5,587 bases of DNA from Parachlamydiaceae bacterium (GTDB taxonomy: Bacteria; Chlamydiota; Chlamydiia; Chlamydiales; Parachlamydiaceae). How positions within the stretch are numbered: position 1 is the stretch's first letter; each line of letters starts with the position of its first letter. The notes below the pieces were generated by a model. It did no database searches and had not been told where the DNA came from. It was given only the letters and a program-made list of their open reading frames with translations. Positions 1 through 5,443 of the stretch are shown here, one piece after another. The stretch spans positions 1-5,587 of the forward strand of contig JACCVN010000421.1 of assembly GCA_013698165.1 (NCBI GenBank), in the 5' to 3' direction. A program made the position numbers and the translations under genes.

Positions 1-857
1 TAGAAGAAATAGCAAATAATTTCAAAGATTTAAAAGAAGCCTTCGAAAAGAATATCGCAGAAATTGGTGAAGACAATGTAACTACCAATAAATACTTACA
101 AAAAGCCTTTTCTGGAGACCTCAAAGATCAAAAGCAAAAATTGAGAAACATTGCGGCAGAAGTAGAAATTCTTTTTACTCCTCATGCGTGCAAAACCGAT
201 AACAAAGAAGTCATTGACTTGCGAGATTATATGTTCAAGCTTTGGAACCAAGTTTACGTAGAAGGGCACGAGCTAGAACAAGCGAATATTCAATGGAAAA
301 AAACAATTGGATCTATCGAACTGGAATCAGACTTGAAAAAAACTCAGAACAAGTACGCTGAGAAGGAAGAACTTAAAGCCCTCTCAGAAATGCGTTCACT
401 CCCTGGTGTAGTGCCCACTACATTTGGTTATAAAGTTGACACTCATCAGTTGGGCACATTTGAAGCATTCCTGACGAAGGTAAGGAATAAATTTGACGAA
501 ATCACCGACGTTGCACTTGAGCAGGAAAAGAAGATTATCAAGTTCCATGGAACATTTAAGCATATAGAAGATCGAAGTGTAGGAGCTAAGAAATTAGCTT
601 TAGCCGATATTAAACAGGCGAATGAAAATGCACTTCAGATTACTCAAATCCGTACAAAATATAACGCTAAACTGCAAGAAGTTTATTCTAGATCTGTTGC
701 AAGTTGGCAAGAACTTTGCAAAGTACAAGAAATTGTTCATGCTCGAGTAGCAGTGCTTAATTATGGATGGGATGTAGATATAAATAAAAAGTTCCCATAT
801 AACGGCGTTATGGACGATGCTAAAAAATTGAAGTACCAGCCTATAGAAGTATTTTAA
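1..857 (+). CDS. Unrecognised helix-rich, probably coiled-coil protein (5'-truncated by the window edge)
   Basis: I do not recognise this protein. The frame is open from the left edge (first full codon at position 3) to the TAA at 855-857, giving 284 visible residues. The true start lies outside the window. A TTG at 141 is internal and should not be taken as the start, because the frame stays open upstream with the same composition. The visible part is charged and mostly helical in character (Lys, Glu, Asp, Gln and Ala rich). Stretches around visible residues 1-55, 85-130 and 155-245 look able to form coiled coils. They are broken by a Pro/Gly-containing turn near residues 133-143 (SLPGVVPTTFGY). 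The C-terminus (about 250-284) is less charged, with a Tyr-Gly-Trp motif at 254-256. No transmembrane segment, nucleotide-binding motif or catalytic motif is visible. A strong terminator follows 35 bases after the stop, so this is the last gene of its transcript. A structural, secreted or effector-like role is possible but unproven. Confidence 0.8.
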   Translation, partial: EEIANNFKDLKEAFEKNIAEIGEDNVTTNKYLQKAFSGDLKDQKQKLRNIAAEVEILFTPHACKTDNKEVIDLRDYMFKLWNQVYVEGHELEQANIQWKKTIGSIELESDLKKTQNKYAEKEELKALSEMRSLPGVVPTTFGYKVDTHQLGTFEAFLTKVRNKFDEITDVALEQEKKIIKFHGTFKHIEDRSVGAKKLALADIKQANENALQITQIRTKYNAKLQEVYSRSVASWQELCKVQEIVHARVAVLNYGWDVDINKKFPYNGVMDDAKKLKYQPIEVF

Positions 858-892
858 TTTCTTTGGCAATTCACCGTAATTCGTAATTCTTG

Positions 893-966
893 ATGACTGC
901 GAGATTTTTACTTTCAGGATTTTGTAAATCCTTGTAAGAAAAAATTTCGCAGTCATTTCTTTTGTC
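893..966 (+). terminator. Rho-independent terminator after the coiled-coil gene
   Basis: The arms 893-909 and 940-956 form a 17-bp stem with one G-T wobble; its outer part is ATGACTGCGA against TCGCAGTCAT. After an A-A mismatch the stem continues as 911-913/936-938. Beyond a small internal loop there are seven more pairs (916-922/926-932) closed by a TGT loop. The 3' arm is followed by TTCTTTTGTC (957-966), a T-rich tail on the + strand. The sequence before the 5' arm would not give a U-tract on the other strand, so termination should be one-directional and serve the gene ending at 857. Confidence 0.85.
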
Positions 967-991
967 AAAAATAATCCTCCACTACTATACT
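962..991 (+). promoter_or_regulatory. Predicted sigma70-like promoter for rnhC
   Basis: TTGTCA at 962-967 matches the -35 consensus at 5 of 6 bases. TATACT at 986-991 matches the -10 consensus at 5 of 6. The spacer is 18 bases. A transcript would start near 998 and leave a leader of about 40 bases before the ATG at 1037. The -35 box overlaps the T-rich tail of the preceding terminator. This is a consensus match only, but its position immediately after a terminator and before a gene cluster is what would be expected. Confidence 0.6.
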
Positions 992-1036
992 CTACACCTT
1001 AGTACTACACGCAACCTTTTACAAAACACCTTTTCC

Positions 1037-1948
1037 ATGACAAATTCCAGCAATAAACCTGCTAGTTCAAATATTTTTGTTCAGACGATCGACCTAAAGC
1101 TGGCTGCCAAAATGGTGGCAGACCTAAAGGAGCAGGGATTTGAGCTCACAGCCCCGCTGTACACAGTTTTTGCTGCTAAGAAAAAGGGAGTTTCCTGCAC
1201 CTTATATCAGTCTGGAAAGCTGACAGTGCAAGGTAAAGAGATGTCTGAATTCGTAGAATTTTATCTGGAACCAAAAATTCTTGGCACCTTTAGCCATACG
1301 TATGAAACATTAAACATCGATCTAACGGCACGTATCGGCATTGATGAATCAGGCAAAGGAGATTATTTTGGACCTCTTTGCGTTGCAGGCGTCTATGCCA
1401 ACGACCAAAATATTGGGAAACTCAAGTCCATTGGAGTAAAAGATTCCAAGTTGATGAACGATAAAACGATTCTTGCGACAGCTCAAGATATTCGTAAAGA
1501 ATTTGCCCATCATGTTGTCAGGATCAATCCCCTCAAATACAATGAACTTTACGCCCAGTTCAACAATTTGAACCATCTCCTTGCCTGGGGACATGCAACA
1601 ACTATTGAGCAGCTCGTTTTAAAAACAGAATGCCGCAATGTGATCATCGATCAGTTTGCCAGTGAACAAACAGTCATTCGAGCCTTAAAACGCAAAAAAT
1701 TGGAAGTCGAACTCACTCAAAGGCATCGCGCTGAAACTGATCTTGTTGTCGCGGCGGCCTCAATCCTTGCGCGGGAAGCATTTCTTCGAGGACTGAAGGA
1801 CCTCAGTGAGCAGTACGGGATCCTTTTGCCAAAGGGCGCTTCACAACTTATCGTCAAAGTCGGAAAAAGTTTTGTTAGTAAATATGGAGCGGCAGCTTTA
1901 GGAAATGTGGGCAAGCTGCATTTTAAAACCACTCAGCAAATCATTTAA
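1037..1948 (+). CDS. rnhC: Ribonuclease HIII
   Basis: This type 2 RNase H of the HIII class cleaves the RNA strand of RNA-DNA hybrids in the cytoplasm, using divalent metal ions, during replication and repair. The ATG at 1037 gives 303 residues, normal for the family (about 300). The frame also opens at a TTG (962), but that codon lies in the upstream terminator tail and promoter and would add 25 atypical residues. Residues about 13-80 form the TBP-like substrate-binding domain typical of HIII, including YQSGKLTVQG at 57-66. The catalytic domain begins with GIDESGKGDYFGPL (101-114), carrying D103 and E104. It continues with the conserved D136-S137-K138, then D205 (IIDQFAS) and D235 (AETDLVVAAASILAR), completing the expected D-E-D-D set. 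No clear Shine-Dalgarno precedes the ATG. The next gene starts 13 bases after the stop, suggesting co-transcription. The DESGKGDYFGPL motif and the N-terminal domain separate it from RNase HII. Confidence 0.95.
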   Translation: MTNSSNKPASSNIFVQTIDLKLAAKMVADLKEQGFELTAPLYTVFAAKKKGVSCTLYQSGKLTVQGKEMSEFVEFYLEPKILGTFSHTYETLNIDLTARIGIDESGKGDYFGPLCVAGVYANDQNIGKLKSIGVKDSKLMNDKTILATAQDIRKEFAHHVVRINPLKYNELYAQFNNLNHLLAWGHATTIEQLVLKTECRNVIIDQFASEQTVIRALKRKKLEVELTQRHRAETDLVVAAASILAREAFLRGLKDLSEQYGILLPKGASQLIVKVGKSFVSKYGAAALGNVGKLHFKTTQQII

Positions 1949-1961
1949 AAAGTATGGTCTT

Positions 1962-2393
1962 ATGAACAAACGTGCACTTTTGTATTTGGCGATCACAACT
2001 TCACTTCTTGCATTTCTTCTATTTGCCATTTCTATTTCCGTACCTGCTCAATCGGATGCATCAAAGAAGCGTTTAGATTACAACCATGTTAGAGGAAGCG
2101 CTATAGAACACGCTGGCCATATTTACACTTTAAATTTTGAGCAACAAAATGCGCTCATCAACTATATCAATGAAGCTGAAGCCATAGATACAGCTACACA
2201 CTCCCCTGCGCCTGCCGGCAATTCCAAGATCATCGTCTACCGCTTTGGTGCTGCCGACATCCTCATAACATCCATTGGCTACATCGATGATAACCTCCTA
2301 TTTAGTGCTCCAGATTGGAACGAAGGTAAGCCACTGCTGGATAAAAGCGAAGGCCAACTAAAATTGTTACTTGGAAATGCTTATGATGGGTAA
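1962..2393 (+). CDS. Membrane-anchored or exported protein of unknown function
   Basis: I do not recognise this family. The ATG at 1962 gives 143 residues. An in-frame ATG at 1905 overlaps the end of rnhC and would put a long polar extension before the hydrophobic segment, so 1962 is preferred. Residues 1-5 (MNKRA) are a short positive n-region, followed by a hydrophobic stretch at about 6-27. VPA at 27-29 could be a signal peptidase I site; otherwise this is a single N-terminal anchor. There is no Cys, so it is not a lipoprotein. The remaining ~110 residues look like one small alpha/beta domain: a helix-like FEQQNALINYINEAEAI (59-75), a Pro/Ala-rich turn (81-86), then strand-like KIIVYRF and DILITSIGYI (89-108). 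It is Asp/Gly rich towards the end. The topology predicts an extracytoplasmic domain. The gene starts 13 bases after rnhC and ends 55 bases before recN, so it probably shares their transcript. That gives context, not function. The upstream region has no convincing Shine-Dalgarno. Confidence 0.75.
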   Translation: MNKRALLYLAITTSLLAFLLFAISISVPAQSDASKKRLDYNHVRGSAIEHAGHIYTLNFEQQNALINYINEAEAIDTATHSPAPAGNSKIIVYRFGAADILITSIGYIDDNLLFSAPDWNEGKPLLDKSEGQLKLLLGNAYDG

Positions 2394-2448
2394 TGTTGAC
2401 CAGTAAAAAAAATGTACTTAATCGAACCATACCAACCCTATCAAAAAT

Positions 2449-4080
2449 ATGTTAAAAGAACTTAGAATTTTCAATATCATTCTCATTGAAAACGCGGCGA
2501 TAGCCTTTCAGAAAGGCTTAAACGTCATAACCGGTGAAACGGGATCCGGAAAGTCCGCCATCATGCACGCCCTAAGCTTTATCGCGGGTGCCCGCGGCGA
2601 TAGCGGTCTTATACGCAAGGGCTGCGAGAAAGGCGCCGTTGAAGCCGCTTTTGAAATCGACAAACATTCTCACATTCTCGAAATTCTGGAAGCTTCAGGG
2701 ATCGAACATGAAGCAGGCAACGATTTAATTGTCAGAAGAGAAATAGGCCTCAGTGGTAAAGGCCGCGCCTTTATAAACAACCAAATGGTACAGATCTCAC
2801 TTTTAAAAAGGATTGGAGAGTCACTCCTAGGCATTGTCGGCCAACACGCCAACCAACATCTTCAGTCTACTGCCCATCAGAGACAGCTTGTTAACACTTT
2901 TGGAGATCTTGAAACCGCAACGCTGCAATTTGAAGCCGCATGGACCGAAGAAAATGAACTTCGAAAGCAGCTAATAGAACTCACTAATAACGAAGCCAAA
3001 CGCCTGCGGGATATCGAGGTCTGCCTTAGAGAGCTCAATGAAATCGAGGAGGCCAATATAAAAGAAGGAGAAGATGAAGAGTTGTTTGCTGAGTACTCCA
3101 GGTTGACCAACAGTGAAGAGATCGCCCAAAAAGCTGACATTCTAATCTCAGGATTAATCGGAGAAAAGCAATCCATCCTGCCGGTACTCAATCGCCAAAA
3201 GAAAATACTGGAAGATTTGTCAGCCCTTGACCCATCTTTAATAGAGGCTGCTGAGGCCCACGCCAGTGCATTATTGGAGCTGGAAGAAGTGGCACATTCT
3301 TTAAAGTCATATCAGAGTCGCTTAGAATACAATCCGGAAAAAACATTGGAGATCAATGAGCGCTTAAGCTTGATTAACGCTCTCAAGCGCAGATATGGAA
3401 CAACAATTGATGAAATTAGAAATTATCGTACTCAGGTATCGGAAAAATTAAATCGACTTGAAAATGCGGATATCACCATAGAAAATTTAAAAGAACAGAT
3501 CGAAGCAATAATTGATAAAAACAATCATTTAGCTTCTTCCTTAACCGTTCAACGCAAAGCTGTCTCTTTAAAATTCGAAAAGGCTATTGTCAAAGAATTG
3601 CGTGCTTTGAATATGCCCAAAGTTGAATTTCAAATTGAGATCACTCCGCAAAAACGCGACCGTAGTGGAGATGACGCATTGGAATTTTATCTTTTGCCTA
3701 ATCTTGGCGAGCATAAAATTCCGCTAAAAAACTGCGCGAGTGGAGGCGAGCTGTCAAGAATGCTTTTAGCCCTGCACACTATACTGGCAGGAAAAGAAAA
3801 AACACCTACTCTGGTATTTGATGAGATAGATGCAAATATCGGCGGCGAAACCGCCTCTGTTGTCGGGGAAAAACTCAAAGAAATCGAACGCAAGCAACAG
3901 ATCATCTGCATTACACACTTTCCTCAAGTTGCCCGCCAAGCGAGCCTCCACCTCCAGATTTCTAAAGGTGAGAAACGCGGGCGTACGGTCACAACAGTTA
4001 AGATCATTGATGATGACCAAAGGCATCAAGAACTTGCAAGAATGTTGGGCGGGGATCTCAGTTCGTACGCGATACGATAA
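2449..4080 (+). CDS. recN: DNA repair protein RecN (SMC-like ATPase)
   Basis: RecN is a cytoplasmic SMC-like ATPase that acts early in recombinational repair of double-strand breaks, helping RecA and holding DNA ends together. The ATG at 2449 gives 543 residues, close to E. coli RecN (about 553). The N-terminus (MLKELRIFNIILIENAAIAF) is typical of the family. Walker A is GETGSGKS at 29-36. Charged helical regions at about 155-225 and 265-380 correspond to the short coiled coil. The C-terminal ATPase half carries the ABC signature ASGGELSR (430-437) and Walker B with its acidic pair, TLVFDEIDANIGG (454-466; D458, E459). It also has the H-loop ITHFPQVA (488-495; H490) and the family-specific ELARMLGG (528-535). 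All key ATPase residues are present, so the protein should be active. The tail after LGG is only eight residues, somewhat shorter than usual. The gene lies 55 bases after the small membrane protein gene, probably in one unit with rnhC. No clear Shine-Dalgarno is seen before the ATG, and no LexA-like box is evident. Confidence 0.96.
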   Translation: MLKELRIFNIILIENAAIAFQKGLNVITGETGSGKSAIMHALSFIAGARGDSGLIRKGCEKGAVEAAFEIDKHSHILEILEASGIEHEAGNDLIVRREIGLSGKGRAFINNQMVQISLLKRIGESLLGIVGQHANQHLQSTAHQRQLVNTFGDLETATLQFEAAWTEENELRKQLIELTNNEAKRLRDIEVCLRELNEIEEANIKEGEDEELFAEYSRLTNSEEIAQKADILISGLIGEKQSILPVLNRQKKILEDLSALDPSLIEAAEAHASALLELEEVAHSLKSYQSRLEYNPEKTLEINERLSLINALKRRYGTTIDEIRNYRTQVSEKLNRLENADITIENLKEQIEAIIDKNNHLASSLTVQRKAVSLKFEKAIVKELRALNMPKVEFQIEITPQKRDRSGDDALEFYLLPNLGEHKIPLKNCASGGELSRMLLALHTILAGKEKTPTLVFDEIDANIGGETASVVGEKLKEIERKQQIICITHFPQVARQASLHLQISKGEKRGRTVTTVKIIDDDQRHQELARMLGGDLSSYAIR

Positions 4081-4096
4081 GAAAAAGGGATATCTG

Positions 4097-4125
4097 TTGA
4101 CGCCATTGTAGTTTTGCTGTAAAAA
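4097..4125 (+). promoter_or_regulatory. Possible promoter for the outer-membrane protein gene
   Basis: TTGACG at 4097-4102 matches the -35 consensus at 5 of 6 bases. It is followed after 17 bases by TAAAAA (4120-4125), a 4 of 6 match to the -10. A nearby TTTAAT at 4131-4136 is a better -10 by sequence but lacks a good -35 at normal spacing. The recN-to-barrel gap has only weak inverted repeats (for example CTGT 4117-4120 with ACAG 4125-4128) and no convincing terminator, so read-through from recN also remains possible. Confidence 0.4.
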
Positions 4126-4187
4126 CAGACTTTAATTTAACGAAAAGCACTTGTTCATGTTTTGAATAAGGCAACACAAGCATCTCT

Positions 4188-4191
4188 GGAG
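4188..4191 (+). promoter_or_regulatory. Shine-Dalgarno GGAG that decides the GTG start at 4198
   Basis: GGAG lies six bases before GTG at 4198-4200, which is normal spacing. The TTG further upstream (4162) has no comparable site. It is the clearest ribosome binding site in the window; the other gene starts lack one. Confidence 0.65.
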
Positions 4192-4197
4192 TCAACA

Positions 4198-5133
4198 GTG
4201 AGAAAACTAACATTTTTAATTTTAAGCGGACTTATACCATTTTGTGGAACCTTGCAAGCTGACGATGACGCAATCATTGACAACCGAAACACTTCTGCAG
4301 AAACAAATCAGGCTGCGGATAATGAAGATCAAGGGATCTTTAACGTTTCTGTTAAGGCCGACTGGATTCAAAAAGCAAAAATTGATAAGAGAGGGTTCCC
4401 TCACAACCATTTGAAATTTGGGCAAGCAAATATCGAAGGTACAGCGGTTGTCTATTACAATCCACAATACAAAGAAGGCCTTGCTCTTGGTGTTGGGTAT
4501 GACCAAGTTTATTTTAATTGGAATGACAACTTTTACTTTAACCAAAAGAAATTCAATCAAGTCACATTCGCACTTTCTGCTTTCTCCGCACGCGTTTGTG
4601 ACTGGTTATGGCAGGCTCAGATAGCTGTGAACTGTGATGCGAAACGCTGGAACTTTTCAGAATACACCAATTACGATTTTTTTCTCTGGGGACGTTATGA
4701 ATTTTGTTACAATATTAACTTCCATGCCGGATTCTACGCTCAAACAGGTATGAAAATTGATCATATCTATCCCGTCCTTGGATTTGATTGGAAGATTAAT
4801 GACCAATGGAAATTAAATGCTGTCTATCCTTTCAATATGTCTTTAGTCTACTCCTACTCAGAAAATTGGTCTGCAGCCTTAGCTATCAGGCTTTTTAACG
4901 TACGTTACAGAACAGGAAAGCATGAACACTTGGAAAAAGGACTTTTTCAGTACCGAAATAGTGGCCTGGAGTTAGCCATCAACTACGACGATAAAAAGTA
5001 TTCTGGAAACGTCCATGCCGGCTGTACTGGCGGTGGGGAATTTGTGATTTCCAACAAGAACAACAAACACAAACACCATTTTAACCTGGATGCTGCGCCC
5101 TACATTGGTGGCGAAATAGCAATGAAATTCTAA
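4198..5133 (+). CDS. Predicted outer-membrane beta-barrel protein
   Basis: The GTG at 4198 gives 311 residues and is preferred over the in-frame TTG at 4162. It has a Shine-Dalgarno at the right distance and puts Arg-Lys directly before the hydrophobic core of a classic signal peptide (about residues 1-21, likely cut after LQA). Residues 22-46 are an acidic, Asn-rich linker. From about 47 to the end the sequence has many short aromatic, alternating strand-like segments, for example 94-106, 121-133, 174-184, 191-200, 204-220 and 225-238. The last residue is Phe (IAMKF), the usual signature recognised by the outer-membrane assembly machinery. I take it to be an outer-membrane barrel exposed at the cell surface, perhaps related to the chlamydial-type uncharacterised barrel families (DUF6268-like), but I cannot confirm the family by eye. 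The mature part has four Cys (134, 146, 170, 276), so disulfide cross-linking is possible. A basic, His-rich stretch (KNNKHKHHF, 287-295) precedes the final strands. Substrate or ligand is unknown. Confidence 0.8.
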   Translation: MRKLTFLILSGLIPFCGTLQADDDAIIDNRNTSAETNQAADNEDQGIFNVSVKADWIQKAKIDKRGFPHNHLKFGQANIEGTAVVYYNPQYKEGLALGVGYDQVYFNWNDNFYFNQKKFNQVTFALSAFSARVCDWLWQAQIAVNCDAKRWNFSEYTNYDFFLWGRYEFCYNINFHAGFYAQTGMKIDHIYPVLGFDWKINDQWKLNAVYPFNMSLVYSYSENWSAALAIRLFNVRYRTGKHEHLEKGLFQYRNSGLELAINYDDKKYSGNVHAGCTGGGEFVISNKNNKHKHHFNLDAAPYIGGEIAMKF

Positions 5134-5143
5134 GCCTAGAGCA

Positions 5144-5174
5144 TGACACCTGCTGCCTCTCGCAGCAGGTGTCA
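5144..5174 (+). repeat. Perfect 13-bp inverted repeat (hairpin)
   Basis: TGACACCTGCTGC (5144-5156) and GCAGCAGGTGTCA (5162-5174) pair perfectly around a five-base CTCTC loop. The hairpin begins ten bases after the barrel gene's stop. It is GC-rich and very stable but is followed by ACAAAGCAAAG, not a T-tract. By itself it is therefore a poor intrinsic terminator; it could protect the 3' end of the mRNA or act together with the next hairpin. Confidence 0.85.
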
Positions 5175-5181
5175 ACAAAGC

Positions 5182-5260
5182 AAAGAGGCGTCATGCACGC
5201 TTCGCTGGCTCCTGATGCGAGACCCAGACTACACTCAGTGCGAAACGCCTCTTTCTTTTT
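5182..5260 (+). terminator. Probable terminator with long-loop hairpin
   Basis: AAAGAGGCGT (5182-5191) pairs perfectly with ACGCCTCTTT (5245-5254). The 3' arm runs into a T-rich tract (TTTCTTTTT, 5252-5260). The 53 bases between the arms can add TTCGC (5201-5205) with GCGAA (5240-5244) and further short pairs, so the stem may extend with an asymmetric bulge. On the opposite strand the sequence after the stem is also fairly T-rich (CTTTGCTTTG), so weak bidirectional action is possible. The long spacing between arms is unusual for a simple terminator. Confidence 0.65.
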
Positions 5261-5274
5261 ACGAATCCAACGTG

Positions 5275-5309
5275 TATCCCATAAAGCTTATTCTATAAAT
5301 ATGGGGATA
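5275..5309. repeat. Imperfect inverted repeat upstream of the LuxR-like gene
   Basis: TATCCCATA (5275-5283) pairs with TATGGGGATA (5300-5309) except for one bulged G at 5303, around a 16-base AT-rich spacer. It lies about 70 bases upstream of the best predicted -35 box of the next gene. It could be a protein-binding site or chance symmetry in AT-rich DNA. Confidence 0.35.
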
Positions 5310-5377
5310 TTGCAAAACATATTACATTTAATTAAAAAGTTATCTATTAAACATGGCAAATCGCCTGCATTCCACAC

Positions 5378-5406
5378 TTGATTAAAACGTCAAATTGTGT
5401 TATTTT
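5378..5406 (+). promoter_or_regulatory. Possible promoter for the LuxR-like gene
   Basis: TTGATT (5378-5383) and TATTTT (5401-5406) are spaced 17 bases apart, each matching the sigma70-type consensus at 4 of 6 bases, in very AT-rich DNA. A transcript would start near 5413 and leave a leader of about 30 bases. Other weak -10-like boxes nearby (for example TAATAT 5419-5424) make the exact position uncertain. Confidence 0.4.
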
Positions 5407-5443
5407 ATAAAAACTAAATAATATCAATTATAGTGAATATAAA

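Larger units (their letters stand above)
5134..5443. other. 310-base intergenic region: hairpin block, then AT-rich promoter region
   Basis: No credible gene lies here. The left part (about 5141-5260) is GC-rich, about 58% G+C over 5141-5250 by my count, and holds two strong hairpins listed separately. The right part (about 5281-5440) drops to about 23% G+C and holds an imperfect inverted repeat and a likely promoter for the gene starting at 5444. The short frame from 5169 to 5381 runs through both hairpins, begins with GTG without a Shine-Dalgarno and has no recognisable protein character, so I do not annotate it. Confidence 0.7.

Noticed and set aside
141..857. TTG at 141 as the start of the first gene
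   Set aside because: The frame is open to the left window edge with the same charged helical composition, so the gene begins outside the window.
875..889. Tandem CGTAATT repeat (two copies)
   Set aside because: Two seven-base units in AT-rich intergenic DNA are too little to support a functional repeat.
600..968. Minus-strand open frame of 122 codons
   Set aside because: It is mostly antisense to the coiled-coil gene, extends through the terminator hairpin, and its translation has no recognisable domain.
962..1036. In-frame TTG extension of rnhC from 962
   Set aside because: It begins in the terminator tail and covers the predicted promoter. The extra 25 residues do not look like family sequence, and the ATG at 1037 gives the normal length.
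2396..2424. TTGACC as the -35 box of a separate recN promoter
   Set aside because: No acceptable -10 box is found at 16-18 bases; the best hexamer there (TAATCG) is a poor match.
3830..4111. Plus-strand open frame of 93 codons inside recN
   Set aside because: It overlaps the conserved Walker B to C-terminal region of recN in another frame and is a shadow.
4162..4197. TTG at 4162 as the start of the barrel gene
   Set aside because: It adds 12 polar residues before the signal peptide and has no Shine-Dalgarno. GTG at 4198 has GGAG six bases upstream and places Arg-Lys at the n-region.
5187..5249. tRNA-like fold between the arms of hairpin 2
   Set aside because: There is a GGCGT/ACGCC closing stem, but no T-loop or D-loop consensus and no proper anticodon arm.
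5169..5381. 70-codon open frame after the barrel gene
   Set aside because: It starts with GTG inside hairpin 1, runs through hairpin 2 and the AT-rich promoter region, has no Shine-Dalgarno and shows no protein-like features.
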